NCBI GenBank assembly: GCA_017561205.1
Contig: JAFZDL010000106.1
Span: 1-64,000, forward strand
DNA from: Oscillospiraceae bacterium
GTDB lineage: Bacteria > Bacillota > Clostridia > Oscillospirales > Oscillospiraceae
Direction of reading: 5' to 3'
DNA length: 64,000 bases
Shown: positions 8,732 to 17,341 of the stretch, in pieces
Layout: every line of letters starts with the position of its first letter
Position numbering within the stretch: the first letter of the stretch is position 1
Notes under the pieces: model-generated
What the model was told of the DNA's origin: nothing
What the model saw: only the letters and a program-made list of their open reading frames with translations
The model's database searches: none
Program-made: the position numbers and the translations under genes

Positions 8732-10387
8732 GTGCTGAGTCTTTTGCATATTGAGAATATTGCGGTCATCGAGTGCGCTGACATTTCCTTTGATGCCGGT
8801 TTCAATGTTCTCACCGGTGAGACCGGTGCCGGTAAATCCATTGTGATCGATGCGATTTCGGCGATTTTAGGTGAGCGTACATACCGTGATATGATCCGCA
8901 CAGGAACAGATAAGGCAACTGTCCGGGCTGTTTTTACGGATGTCCCGGAGCTTCCTTGGTTTGAAGAGAATGGCGTTCCTTATGATGCAGAAACTGTGAT
9001 CCATCGGGATGTGTTCCTGGACGGGAAAAATATCTGCCGTGTTAATGGTACCTTGGTTACTGTGTCCATTCTTCGCAAGCTTGGCATTCAGCTTATCAAT
9101 ATCCATGGTCAGCACGACTCTGCCTCTTTATTTGATGAAGCGAACCATTTAGTGTTTTTGGATGATTTTGCGGAGAACAGCGACTTAAGAGGGGAGTATG
9201 CAGCAGCGTTCGATGCTATGATCCGGATTCGCAGGGAGATTCAGCGGATGTCCATGGACGAGGGAGAAAAGATTCGCAAAATGGAGACCCTTCGTTATCA
9301 AATTGAGGAGATATCCAAGGCAAATTTAGAGCCAGACGAGGACGAACAGCTGGAGGAACGCAGAAAGATTCTTCAGAACGGAGAAAAGCTCAGTGATGCT
9401 ATGAATGCAGCTGCCGTCAGTCTTTACGGCGACGATGATACAGACGGCGCAGCCTCCTTGCTTGCTGAGGCGGAACGGGAGTTATCCCGCCTTAACCGCT
9501 ATACGGATGCGTATTCGGCACTCCACGAGCGGGTTGCTGACCTGATGTACCAGGTCCAGGATGTGGCCGAAGAGATTCGTGATGCCCGGGATGATTTAAG
9601 CTTTTCTGCGGACGAATTGGATAAGATTGAAGCGCGCCTGGATGTGATCCATCGGTTGCGCAGAAAATACGGCGCAACCTGCCGGGATATTCTTGCCTAT
9701 TTGGAGAATGCGCAGAAAGAATTGGATGAGATCGAGTTTGCGGATGATACCATCGACAGGCTGAAGAAGAAACTGGCAAAGGCAGAGGCTGATACAATGG
9801 AGATCGCTTTGCGTTTGCGGGAGAACCGCAAGCAAACAGCAGAAATCCTATCTGCACGGATTCTTTCCGAACTGGCCCAGTTGGATATGCCCAAGGTGCA
9901 GTTCAGCTGTGCATTTCAAGAGATCGAAATGGCAGCCAACGGTGCAGATGCGGTTGCTTTTTATATGTCTGCCAATGCCGGTGAAGCTTTGAAGCCCTTG
10001 AATAAGGTAGCGTCCGGTGGTGAATTGGCTCGTATTATGCTGGCAATGAAGAATGTGCTGGCAGAACAGGATCAAGTGGCTACGTTGATTTTTGACGAAG
10101 TGGATACCGGCGTATCCGGTCGCGCTGCTCAAAAGGTTGCTGAAAAGCTTCGTAGCGTTGCAAAAAACAAGCAGGTTCTTTGCGTAACCCATTTGCCCCA
10201 GCTTGCAGCTTTGGCCAGTACCCATTTACTGATCGCCAAGGAGGAGCGCGGCGGGCGCACATACACGACTGTAACGCCATTGGATGTTGAGGGAAGAAAG
10301 CGGGAACTGGCCCGTATTATTGGCGGTGCTAACATTACAGAAACTACACTGAAAAGCGCCGGTGAGATGTTGGCTGATGCCACTTGA
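8732..10387 (+). CDS. recN: DNA repair protein RecN
   Basis: SMC-like ATPase acting early in double-strand break repair. The 551-residue protein has Walker A GETGAGKS near residue 31, a long central coiled coil (about residues 150-370, rich in E, K and R), an ABC signature VASGGELARIMLA and Walker B TLIFDEVDTGVSG. The start is GTG with GAGGAGGGG 7 bases upstream. Its stop codon lies inside the -35 box of the tyrS promoter, so the operon ends exactly where the next transcription unit begins. Confidence 0.95.
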   Translation: MLSLLHIENIAVIECADISFDAGFNVLTGETGAGKSIVIDAISAILGERTYRDMIRTGTDKATVRAVFTDVPELPWFEENGVPYDAETVIHRDVFLDGKNICRVNGTLVTVSILRKLGIQLINIHGQHDSASLFDEANHLVFLDDFAENSDLRGEYAAAFDAMIRIRREIQRMSMDEGEKIRKMETLRYQIEEISKANLEPDEDEQLEERRKILQNGEKLSDAMNAAAVSLYGDDDTDGAASLLAEAERELSRLNRYTDAYSALHERVADLMYQVQDVAEEIRDARDDLSFSADELDKIEARLDVIHRLRRKYGATCRDILAYLENAQKELDEIEFADDTIDRLKKKLAKAEADTMEIALRLRENRKQTAEILSARILSELAQLDMPKVQFSCAFQEIEMAANGADAVAFYMSANAGEALKPLNKVASGGELARIMLAMKNVLAEQDQVATLIFDEVDTGVSGRAAQKVAEKLRSVAKNKQVLCVTHLPQLAALASTHLLIAKEERGGRTYTTVTPLDVEGRKRELARIIGGANITETTLKSAGEMLADAT

Positions 10388-10412
10388 CAAATTTCGTATT
10401 TTTTGTTAACAT
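10384..10412 (+). promoter_or_regulatory. Promoter of the tyrS T-box transcript
   Basis: TTGACA (10384-10389), 17-base spacer, TAACAT (10407-10412). The -35 hexamer contains the TGA stop codon of recN. Confidence 0.8.
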
Positions 10413-10419
10413 AGCTTTA

Positions 10420-10673
10420 CTTTTAACACGATGACAGGATGCAGTAAGTAATTTTTTTGTTTCAGAGAACTGCCGGAGGGTGCAAGGCAGTAGGGGAATT
10501 ACCGAAGTTACCTCCTGGAGTGGCCTTCCTGAACTTTAGTAGGGAAGGACGGGTATGCCCGATACAGCTGTGGCGTTTGTAACGCCGTGAGGGTGCGATC
10601 GTGAGATTGTACCAAACCAGAGGTGGTACCGCGTAATTTACGCCCTCTGTCCTGCGGGACAGAGGGCTTTATT
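10420..10673 (+). promoter_or_regulatory. T-box riboswitch controlling tyrS
   Basis: A leader RNA that senses uncharged tRNA-Tyr. The T-box sequence AGAGGTGGTACCGCG is at 10619-10633. Upstream, a stem I-like hairpin (AACTGCC...GGCAG at about 10470-10490) is followed by a probable specifier UAC (10500-10502, within AATTACCGAAG), which matches tyrosine and the downstream gene. The element ends in a transcription terminator; base pairing of the T-box with uncharged tRNA ends would form the competing antiterminator. The exact specifier position is inferred from pattern, not folded. Confidence 0.93.
10642..10673 (+). terminator. T-box regulated terminator
   Basis: Perfect 11-bp stem GCCCTCTGTCC (10642-10652), TGCG loop, GGACAGAGGGC (10657-10667), then TTTATTT. 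It is the off-state of the tyrS leader. Confidence 0.93.
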
Positions 10674-10693
10674 TAATTTTGGAGGAATTTAGA

Positions 10694-11917
10694 ATGAAAG
10701 TTTATGACGAGCTGGTTGCCAGAGGCTTGATTGCCCAGGTTACCAACGAAGAAGCGATCCGTGAGATGATCGACAACGGTAAGGCGGTTTTCTATATCGG
10801 TTTTGACCCCACTGCGGATTCTCTGCATGTTGGCCACTTTATGGCCCTGTGCCTGATGAAGCGTCTGCAGATGGCCGGCAATAAGCCTATTGCTTTGATT
10901 GGCGGCGGCACGGCAATGATCGGTGACCCCTCCGGTCGTACCGATATGCGTTCCATGATGACCAAGGAGACCATTGAGCACAACTGCGCATGCTTTAAAA
11001 AGCAGATGGAGCGCTTCATTGAGTTTGGTGAAGATAAGGCTATGATGGTCAATAACGCTGATTGGCTCCTGCAGCTGAACTACGTGGATTTCATCCGGGA
11101 AATCGGCGGCTGCTTCTCTGTGAACAATATGCTTCGTGCTGAGTGCTTCAAGCAGAGAATGGAGAAGGGCCTGTCCTTCCTGGAATTCAACTATATGCCC
11201 ATGCAGTCTTATGACTTCTACTACCTGTTCCAAAAGTACGGCTGTAATATGCAGTTTGGTGGTAACGACCAGTGGAGCAATATGCTGGGCGGCACTGAGC
11301 TGATTCGCCGCAAGCTGGGTCAGGATGCTCATGCCATGACCATCACCCTGCTGCTTAACTCTGAGGGTAAGAAGATGGGTAAGACCGCCAAGGGCGCTGT
11401 GTGGCTGGATCCCAACAAGACATCTCCCTTTGAGTTCTATCAGTATTGGCGGAATGTGGAGGACTCTGATGTTCTCAAGTGTATTCGTATGCTGACCTTC
11501 CTGCCCTTGGAGCAGATCAATGAGATGGACTCCTGGAAGGATGCACAGCTGAATACGGCCAAGGAGATCCTGGCATACGAACTAACAAAGCTGGTCCACG
11601 GCGAAGAGGAAGCAGATAAGGCCCAGGCTGCTGCCAAGGCCCTGTTTGCCGGCGGCGGTGACGATGCCAATATGCCTACTACTGAAATCGCGGCAGAGCA
11701 GTTGACCGATGGTAAGATCGGCATTCTGAATCTGATGGTTGCCTGTGGCCTGGCACCTTCCAACAAGCAGGCCCGCCAGTTGGTAGAGCAGGGCGGTGTG
11801 TTCGTCAATGACGAAAAAGTCCCGGCTCCGCAGTTCGCTGTCACAGAAGAAATGCTCTGTGATGGTGTTAAGATCCGTAAGGGCAAAAAGGTTTTCCACA
11901 AAGCAATTCTTGGTTAA
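10694..11917 (+). CDS. tyrS: Tyrosyl-tRNA synthetase
   Basis: Charges tRNA-Tyr with tyrosine. This class I synthetase has [12 protein letters not shown] (HIGH motif near residue 46), [10 protein letters not shown], and KKMGKT near residue 226 in place of KMSKS, plus a C-terminal S4-like RNA-binding domain from about residue 340. The ATG at 10694 follows GGAGGA 8 bases upstream; it is 407 residues. It stands alone between its T-box and a terminator, so tRNA-Tyr charging controls it. Confidence 0.97.
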   Translation: MKVYDELVARGLIAQVTNEEAIREMIDNGKAVFYIGFDPTADSLHVGHFMALCLMKRLQMAGNKPIALIGGGTAMIGDPSGRTDMRSMMTKETIEHNCACFKKQMERFIEFGEDKAMMVNNADWLLQLNYVDFIREIGGCFSVNNMLRAECFKQRMEKGLSFLEFNYMPMQSYDFYYLFQKYGCNMQFGGNDQWSNMLGGTELIRRKLGQDAHAMTITLLLNSEGKKMGKTAKGAVWLDPNKTSPFEFYQYWRNVEDSDVLKCIRMLTFLPLEQINEMDSWKDAQLNTAKEILAYELTKLVHGEEEADKAQAAAKALFAGGGDDANMPTTEIAAEQLTDGKIGILNLMVACGLAPSNKQARQLVEQGGVFVNDEKVPAPQFAVTEEMLCDGVKIRKGKKVFHKAILG

Positions 11918-11925
11918 TATAAAAG

Positions 11926-11964
11926 AATCAGCCACAGACCCCTGGGCCTGTGGCTGATTTATTG
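11926..11964. terminator. Bidirectional terminator between tyrS and the foldase gene
   Basis: Stem AATCAGCCACAG (11926-11937) with CTGTGGCTGATT (11948-11959) around a ten-base loop. It serves the convergent tyrS (plus) and prsA-like (minus) genes; the T-tracts are modest on both sides. Confidence 0.8.
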
Positions 11965-11972
11965 TTGGATTG

Positions 11973-13643
11973 TTAGGAACCCAGGTTAGCTAAAACGATA
12001 TCCATATTCAGATATTTGGTTTCGCCAACAGAGGTGGAAGTGCCTTCCAGAGTCTTGTTGTACCAAGCGTCTACATCGTTGGTGCGCATTTCCTCACGGA
12101 TCATGTAGTCACGGTAGGTGAGTTCGTCGAAGCTGGAGAAGTACATAATATGATAGCCGTACTCAGACTGGATGATACCGGTATCGCCAACCTTACGATT
12201 GGAGTCAATACACCAGTTCAAGAAGTTGGGAACATAGCTGGACTTGGGATGAATATCCTCGTACAGACCGCCGGTTTCCTTGGAAGCATCATCCTTGGTG
12301 TGCTTTTTGACCAGTTCGATGAAGGACTCTTCGGTCTTTTTGCCGGATTCCCATTCCTTCAGCAGTTTTTCAGCCTCAGTCTTAGCCTTTGTCTTTTCGG
12401 CATCGGAATAGGTCTTGCTGCCATCGGTGGCAGTGCTGCCGCCTTCAAAGGCAACCAACAGGTGACGGACATTGGCCAGCTTGTTGAGGTTTTCGTTGCG
12501 TTTTTGGAAGAGGACTACAGTGTAGCCGTCAACAGTTTTAACTTCCTTGCCGTCCTTATCTTTAGAAGTGGATTCCTCTGCAATGACAGTAATCTCGTTT
12601 TCTAAGCGAGCCTTATCAGCCAGCCACTTCTGGAGATTAGCAGGAACCTGGGGGTAAAGCAAATCGGTTTTAGAAATGGAAGTAACAGGATCCTTCGAGT
12701 CTTTGTTAATTTCAAGCGCACCGATCTGTTTGTTCAGATCATCCAGATTGGTGGCATCTTTCAGAGAATTGATGGCTTCTTCTGCCTTTTTCAGAGCTGC
12801 TGCGGTTTCCTCAGCGGTGGGCTCCTTTTTGTTCTCGCCGTCAGCAGTTTCAGGCAGGAAATCATCAGCGGTCAGGGTGTAGGTTGCGTAGGTAAAGGAG
12901 GTAAAGTTATTCTCCTTGCCTTTTTCATAGCCGCGGATAGCAGCGTCGTCGTACTTAAGATCTGCGCTGTACTTGCTGTAGAATGCGCTTGCAATGGTGC
13001 TGATTTTAGTGTATTCGGTGTAGGATTCCAAGGTAGAACCATAACCGTAAGTAGCCTGCAGGAACTTGTCAGCATTCTTGTAGCCGTAAAGCTGTGCATA
13101 CAGATTTATCATGCTCAGATTGGAATCCATGGCCTTCTGTTCATCATCGCTGAGCTTAAAGCCTTCGGTGACAGCTTTTGCATAAAGGGCAAGATCGCTC
13201 TTAGCCTTGGACAGTGCCTCGCCCAGGTAATAATCAGCCCAGGTTGTGCCCTTTTCTTTGTCATAATCCTGCTTGTTCAAAGGTTTGTTGCCGTCCATTC
13301 CCATAAAGCCCAGCATCACGTTGAGGTTTTCACCGTACTGACTTTGCCAGGTGGAATAGAGATTCTTGATATAGTCGGTCAGATAGTAGTTCACCTGAAC
13401 GCTATTCATATCCTGCTTGTTGACAGTAGCGGCAATGGTTTTCTTCTGGAAATAACCGGATCTGTTGATTCCGTTGTCCACAAGAACCACGCTGAAAACA
13501 ATGGCAATCACAAGCATAATTGCCACAAAGGAAATGGTCATAGCCTTAAGCTTCTTGGCCTCTTTTTTCTCCTGCCGCTGCTTTTCGGTCAGCATTTCGG
13601 CAGCCAACTCCTTGCGGAGCCTTTTCTTGCTGGATGCGCTCAT
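11973..13643 (-). CDS. Membrane-anchored PrsA/SurA-like peptidyl-prolyl isomerase (PpiC domain)
   Basis: Likely extracytoplasmic foldase. The 556-residue protein begins with a basic, charged cytoplasmic segment (MSASSKKRLRKELAAEM, many K and E), then one transmembrane helix at about residues 33-55, then a large exported region. A parvulin/PpiC rotamase domain lies near the C-terminus, starting at NVRHLLVAF and ending with SEYGYHIMYF. There is no lipobox, so unlike classical PrsA it is held by a signal anchor. The start at 13643 was chosen because AGAGGAA lies 8 bases upstream; an in-frame ATG 15 bases further upstream has no site. It has its own promoter. Confidence 0.85.
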   Translation of the reverse strand: MSASSKKRLRKELAAEMLTEKQRQEKKEAKKLKAMTISFVAIMLVIAIVFSVVLVDNGINRSGYFQKKTIAATVNKQDMNSVQVNYYLTDYIKNLYSTWQSQYGENLNVMLGFMGMDGNKPLNKQDYDKEKGTTWADYYLGEALSKAKSDLALYAKAVTEGFKLSDDEQKAMDSNLSMINLYAQLYGYKNADKFLQATYGYGSTLESYTEYTKISTIASAFYSKYSADLKYDDAAIRGYEKGKENNFTSFTYATYTLTADDFLPETADGENKKEPTAEETAAALKKAEEAINSLKDATNLDDLNKQIGALEINKDSKDPVTSISKTDLLYPQVPANLQKWLADKARLENEITVIAEESTSKDKDGKEVKTVDGYTVVLFQKRNENLNKLANVRHLLVAFEGGSTATDGSKTYSDAEKTKAKTEAEKLLKEWESGKKTEESFIELVKKHTKDDASKETGGLYEDIHPKSSYVPNFLNWCIDSNRKVGDTGIIQSEYGYHIMYFSSFDELTYRDYMIREEMRTNDVDAWYNKTLEGTSTSVGETKYLNMDIVLANLGS

Positions 13644-13702
13644 AGTATCAATTCCTCTCATACGAATGGTTTGCGACCCTAAGCGGGCGCACAAGTTAAT
13701 GT

Positions 13703-13731
13703 ATTATAACCTATTTTTCCCGGAGTTTCAA
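13703..13731 (-). promoter_or_regulatory. Promoter of the PrsA-like gene
   Basis: Minus-strand TTGAAA (13731-13726), 17-base spacer, TATAAT (13708-13703), leaving a leader of about 55 bases. Confidence 0.82.
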
Positions 13732-13796
13732 GAGGGAACTTTCAGTTTGTAATAATTGTGAAAAAAGTTTACAAAAATTTGGGAGATATGCCGAAT

Positions 13797-13826
13797 AAAA
13801 AAACAAGGGGAGCTGAGCTCCCCTTG
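13797..13826 (-). terminator. Terminator of the 6S-like RNA
   Basis: Perfect 10-bp stem CAAGGGGAGC / GCTCCCCTTG around TCA, followed on the minus strand by seven T (13803-13797). It sits before the foldase promoter. Confidence 0.9.
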
Positions 13827-14028
13827 CCATACCCGCTTTGGCCGTATGCGTCCGATTATGACCTGCACCAATCTGCAGGTGGGTCGCCGCTCCGTGTCTG
13901 CGCTGCTCCCAACGTCCGCCGTCTGTCAAAGCAGGGGCGGGAGGTCTGCAATACGACAAGGAAATCAAGCATCCCGTATTATAAAATGTGGGTCCAACAG
14001 GACGCATTACGTACCAAGCAGGCAGTGT
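13804..14028 (-). ncRNA. ssrS: Candidate 6S RNA (structured non-coding RNA)
   Basis: A GC-rich stretch of about 225 bases between the DUF1292 gene and the foldase gene, without a convincing reading frame and ending in a strong terminator. On the minus strand ATGCGTCC near the 5' end pairs perfectly with GGACGCAT near the 3' end, flanked by further pairing of TGCC...TTGG with CCAA...GGCA. Inside is an AT-rich 5' segment (ATTTTATAATACG), a rod-like upper stem (GTCG/CGAC, CTCCC/GGGAG), and a short 3'-side hairpin ACCTGCA/TGCAGGT. A long rod with a central bubble and a small hairpin on the 3' side is the 6S RNA architecture, so it would bind RNA polymerase. No covariance search was possible; another structured RNA is not excluded. 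Confidence 0.6.
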
Positions 14029-14030
14029 GG

Positions 14031-14309
14031 TTACTCTTCGTTATCTTCCTCGTAGAGCTGTTCCATAATCAAATTATAGACAGTTTCCAATTCGGCTTCA
14101 TCTTCGATGGCGCAGAGGGTGGATTCTCCGTCATCCTCCTCAACGGATTTGAGAATGCTGACCTCCAGCTCCGCGTCTTCTTCGTCGGTAGCCAGGGTGA
14201 CAGCTAAATAGGTTTCTCCGTTATATTCGATGCTGGTGAGAACCTCCAGCTCAAACTCAGTGCCGTCTTCGTCTACAATGGTGATAAAATCAGAACCGTA
14301 TTCATCCAT
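14031..14309 (-). CDS. DUF1292 acidic small protein (YrzB family)
   Basis: A 92-residue, very acidic cytoplasmic protein of the DUF1292 family, function unknown. The family core ITIVDEDGTEFELEVL is at residues 9-24, and the tail is almost all D and E. In many Firmicutes the gene is near ruvX and ireB, but neither is here. ATG 14309 has GGAGGTA 7 bases upstream. It has its own promoter, and its stop codon is immediately followed by the 5' end of the structured RNA, which suggests the RNA may be processed from or initiated within this transcript. Confidence 0.88.
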   Translation of the reverse strand: MDEYGSDFITIVDEDGTEFELEVLTSIEYNGETYLAVTLATDEEDAELEVSILKSVEEDDGESTLCAIEDEAELETVYNLIMEQLYEEDNEE

Positions 14310-14341
14310 TTGCGGATACCTCCAATCGTTATTGTAGGTAT

Positions 14342-14370
14342 ATTCTAACCATAATTCCTGTGAAAATCAA
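14342..14370 (-). promoter_or_regulatory. Promoter of the DUF1292 gene
   Basis: Minus-strand TTGATT (14370-14365), 17-base spacer, TAGAAT (14347-14342). It may also transcribe the downstream 6S-like RNA. Confidence 0.7.
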
Positions 14371-14516
14371 GTATAATCCTGCCGGTGAGTACAGTATATC
14401 CGCAGAAAAATTTTTTATGAAATCTAGGTGAGGAAATTCTTTGTGTTTGGGGCATACTGTAACTATTATATTATTAGAATATTTACAAAATAGGTCTTTC
14501 GTTTTTGTGGCAGATG

Positions 14517-14525
14517 TGCTATAAT
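14517..14525 (+). promoter_or_regulatory. Extended -10 promoter of the PBP gene
   Basis: TGC followed by TATAAT (14517-14525) is a perfect extended -10; no good -35 lies 17 bases upstream. It is divergent from the DUF1292 promoter; the roughly 145 bases between the two hold AT-rich sequence with no other recognised element. Confidence 0.65.
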
Positions 14526-14607
14526 GTTATGCGTGGTGCTATAGCTATGCACATTTGAATGCTATTTGATCCGGTCGGCTCCTAGCCATATGGATGGAGG
14601 TTATATA

Positions 14608-17307
14608 ATGTTTGAGAAAATTTTGCATAAAGTCAAGGCTATAAAGGAGAAGCAGAAACAAGTTCGGCAAAACTGGAATCCCCACTGGAGTATGCGTACG
14701 GCCCACAGAGGCTGGATGGTTGCCTTTTCTGTTTTTAAGGTCTTTGCCGGCGCTGCAATTACGGTTTTGTTGGTCGGTATTGTTTGCGGTTTTGCCTTTA
14801 TGGGGGTTTTGGGTGACTATCTGCAAAATGACATCCTGCCTATGGCGGGTATGGCCATCGAGGATGTATCTATGGATCAGAGCTCCACTATGTACTATGT
14901 GGATTCTGCCGGCGATATTCAGGTGTATCAGAATATTTTTGCCACAACCAGCAGCAAGTGGGCTGATTTGGAAGATATTCCCGAGGATCTGGTACATGCT
15001 GCGGTTGCCATTGAAGATCACCGCTTTTATACACACCAAGGTGTTGACTGGGTCACAACTATTAAGGCTTGCGCCCGTATGTTCTTTGGTGATGACTCGG
15101 TTGGTGGTTCCAGTATTACGCAGCAGTTGATTAAAAACCTTTTGTTGTTTGAAGATGCAAGCGCAGACGATGTTACTGTACAGCGTAAGGTGCTGGAGAT
15201 TTTTCGGGCGCTGCAGCTGGAGAAACGGTACCATAAGGATACCATTATGGAGATGTACCTGAACTGTATTTATCTTGGTCAGGGTTGCCGTGGTGTGCGC
15301 AGCGCAGCAGAAACGTATTTCGGTAAGGAATTGGAACTGTTAACACCGGCAGAATGCGCCAGTTTGATTAGTATCACAAATTCTCCCACGTATTATGATC
15401 CTTACCAGAACTTTGACAATAATAAAAAGCGAAAAGAAGATGTCCTTTGGACCATGCGTGAATACGGTTGGCTGACTGATGCTGAGTATGAAGAAGCTAT
15501 TGCTCAGGAACTTGTGCTTAAGGTTGGTGTAGACGAGGAGGATCGTCTTACCACTTGTGCAAATTGCAGTTATCGTGATGTAGCTAAAAACTATCAGGAA
15601 ACGGACGGTAAGCGTTATTGTCCGCAATGCAATACGCAGGTATCTTTGCAGAAGGATAATTCTCAAGACATCTACTCTTGGTTTGGTGATACAGTTCTGG
15701 AAGATGTAGCCAAGGCTTTTGCAGAGGAAGCCGGTTTCCAATGGAATTCCAGCACAAGAGAACTGATGCTCCAGCAGATTCAAAAAGGCGGCTACCATAT
15801 TTACACCACCTTTGATAAGGCGGCCCAGGACTGTGTGGATGCTGTCTATACCAATATAGATAAGATTCCCGACACCCGCGGCGGTCAGCAGCTTCGTTCT
15901 GCAATTGTGATTATAGACAACCGCTCCGGCGATATTGTTGCTATGGCCGGTGATGTGGGTAAGAAGACCGACCATGATGCCTGGAACAGAGCCACAGATG
16001 CCAAGCGGCAATCCGGTTCTTGCATCAAGCCTGTTACTGTTTATGCTCCGGCTTTTGAGTCCGGTGCCATTACACCTGCAACAGTTATCAAGGATTTGCC
16101 CATTAGCTACAGCAACGGTGCATATCCGCTCAATGATACACGGACCTATTCTTATGCCCGTACGATCTTCCGTGGCGTTGTGCGTTCTGTAAATGCGGTG
16201 GCCGCTAATGTTGTGGCTAAGGCCGGAGAAAATTATGCTTACCTGTTCGCGAAAGAAAAGTTTGGCATTTCTACTTTGGTTGAGTCTTATACTGATGCAG
16301 ATGGACGCAATCACAGCGATATTGGCATTGGCCCGCTGGCATTGGGCGCGCAAACATTCGGTGTCACTGTGCGTGATATGTCAAGCGCTTTTGCTACTTT
16401 TGCTAATAGAGGCAATTACCGTTATGGCAGAACCTTCTCCAAGGTCTATGATTCCAAGGGTAATTTGGTCTTGGATAATGCTCAGAAGACGGAGCAGATT
16501 CTTAGTGAGAAATCCGTGGACTATATGAACTACTGTTTGACAGCCGCTACCAGAGAAGGTACCGGTACGGAAGCGGATTTGTTCTACTCCTACGGTGTTT
16601 CTACTGCCGGCAAGACCGGTACCTCCGGTGATAACTATGACCGTTGGTACTGTGGATATACCGGCTACTATACCGCAGCTGTTTGGTGCGGTTTCGAGAG
16701 CCCGGAGTCCATTCAGTGCTATAGCGTAAACAACCCTGCCGCATATTTGTTTAAGCAGGTTATGGGTCCTCTTCATCAAGGTAAGAGCGATATCTTATTG
16801 TATAATCAAAATAAGCTCCAGCCTGTCAATATGTGCCTTTCTTCCGGCAAGGTCGCAACTTCTGCCTGTACCAACGATATCCGTCTTGATGCGCCCTTGA
16901 ACCCCAGTGATTTCATTGCTACCAGCCAGGCCGTTGTGTATGCTGAGGATATGCCTACCCAGTATTGCGACAAGCATGTTATGGTGGATTACTGCTCCGG
17001 TGGCGGTGTTGCAACCCAGTGGTGTAAGAAGTTTGCCGCTGTTGACAGCTCGGTGAAGCTCCGCCAGGAGGGTCTTGTAAAAATGACCAAGAACGAGATC
17101 GATCAGATCTTGCGGGCTTCGTCTTATCGCTTGATCAGCGACTATTTGCGTAACGACTATGTCTACTATATCAATGCCGATGGTACGGATGCAGTATTTA
17201 AGGGTATGAGCGGCAATCTCACCAACGATGCACCCTATGTGACCTGTAAGGTTCACACCCAAAGCGCTTGGGAACAGTATGCAGCCCAGCATCCCGGTGT
17301 GCAGTAG
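14608..17307 (+). CDS. Class A penicillin-binding protein (PBP1A family) with zinc-ribbon-like insert
   Basis: Bifunctional peptidoglycan synthase: glycosyltransferase plus transpeptidase. Of 899 residues, a cytoplasmic basic N-terminus and one TM helix (about 40-66) lead to a GT51 domain with catalytic EDHRFYTHQGVD (Glu136) and GGSSITQQLIKN. The transpeptidase domain has SGSCIKP (Ser471, SxxK), SVN and KTGTSG boxes. Between the domains, residues 317-341 carry Cys317, Cys320, Cys338 and Cys341 as two CxxC pairs, like a zinc ribbon, which is odd for an exported region. The C-terminal 200 residues are unassigned and cysteine-rich. The start was chosen for GGAGGT 6 bases upstream. The methyltransferase gene follows after 34 bases. 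Confidence 0.93.
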   Translation: MFEKILHKVKAIKEKQKQVRQNWNPHWSMRTAHRGWMVAFSVFKVFAGAAITVLLVGIVCGFAFMGVLGDYLQNDILPMAGMAIEDVSMDQSSTMYYVDSAGDIQVYQNIFATTSSKWADLEDIPEDLVHAAVAIEDHRFYTHQGVDWVTTIKACARMFFGDDSVGGSSITQQLIKNLLLFEDASADDVTVQRKVLEIFRALQLEKRYHKDTIMEMYLNCIYLGQGCRGVRSAAETYFGKELELLTPAECASLISITNSPTYYDPYQNFDNNKKRKEDVLWTMREYGWLTDAEYEEAIAQELVLKVGVDEEDRLTTCANCSYRDVAKNYQETDGKRYCPQCNTQVSLQKDNSQDIYSWFGDTVLEDVAKAFAEEAGFQWNSSTRELMLQQIQKGGYHIYTTFDKAAQDCVDAVYTNIDKIPDTRGGQQLRSAIVIIDNRSGDIVAMAGDVGKKTDHDAWNRATDAKRQSGSCIKPVTVYAPAFESGAITPATVIKDLPISYSNGAYPLNDTRTYSYARTIFRGVVRSVNAVAANVVAKAGENYAYLFAKEKFGISTLVESYTDADGRNHSDIGIGPLALGAQTFGVTVRDMSSAFATFANRGNYRYGRTFSKVYDSKGNLVLDNAQKTEQILSEKSVDYMNYCLTAATREGTGTEADLFYSYGVSTAGKTGTSGDNYDRWYCGYTGYYTAAVWCGFESPESIQCYSVNNPAAYLFKQVMGPLHQGKSDILLYNQNKLQPVNMCLSSGKVATSACTNDIRLDAPLNPSDFIATSQAVVYAEDMPTQYCDKHVMVDYCSGGGVATQWCKKFAAVDSSVKLRQEGLVKMTKNEIDQILRASSYRLISDYLRNDYVYYINADGTDAVFKGMSGNLTNDAPYVTCKVHTQSAWEQYAAQHPGVQ

Positions 17308-17341
17308 GGTATGCGTATGTTGATGTTAAAAGGAGAAACAG

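Noticed and set aside
13804..14028. SRP RNA, RNase P RNA or tmRNA in place of 6S RNA
   Set aside because: No GGAA-type apical SRP domain is seen, the length is too short for RNase P or tmRNA, and there is no tag reading frame.
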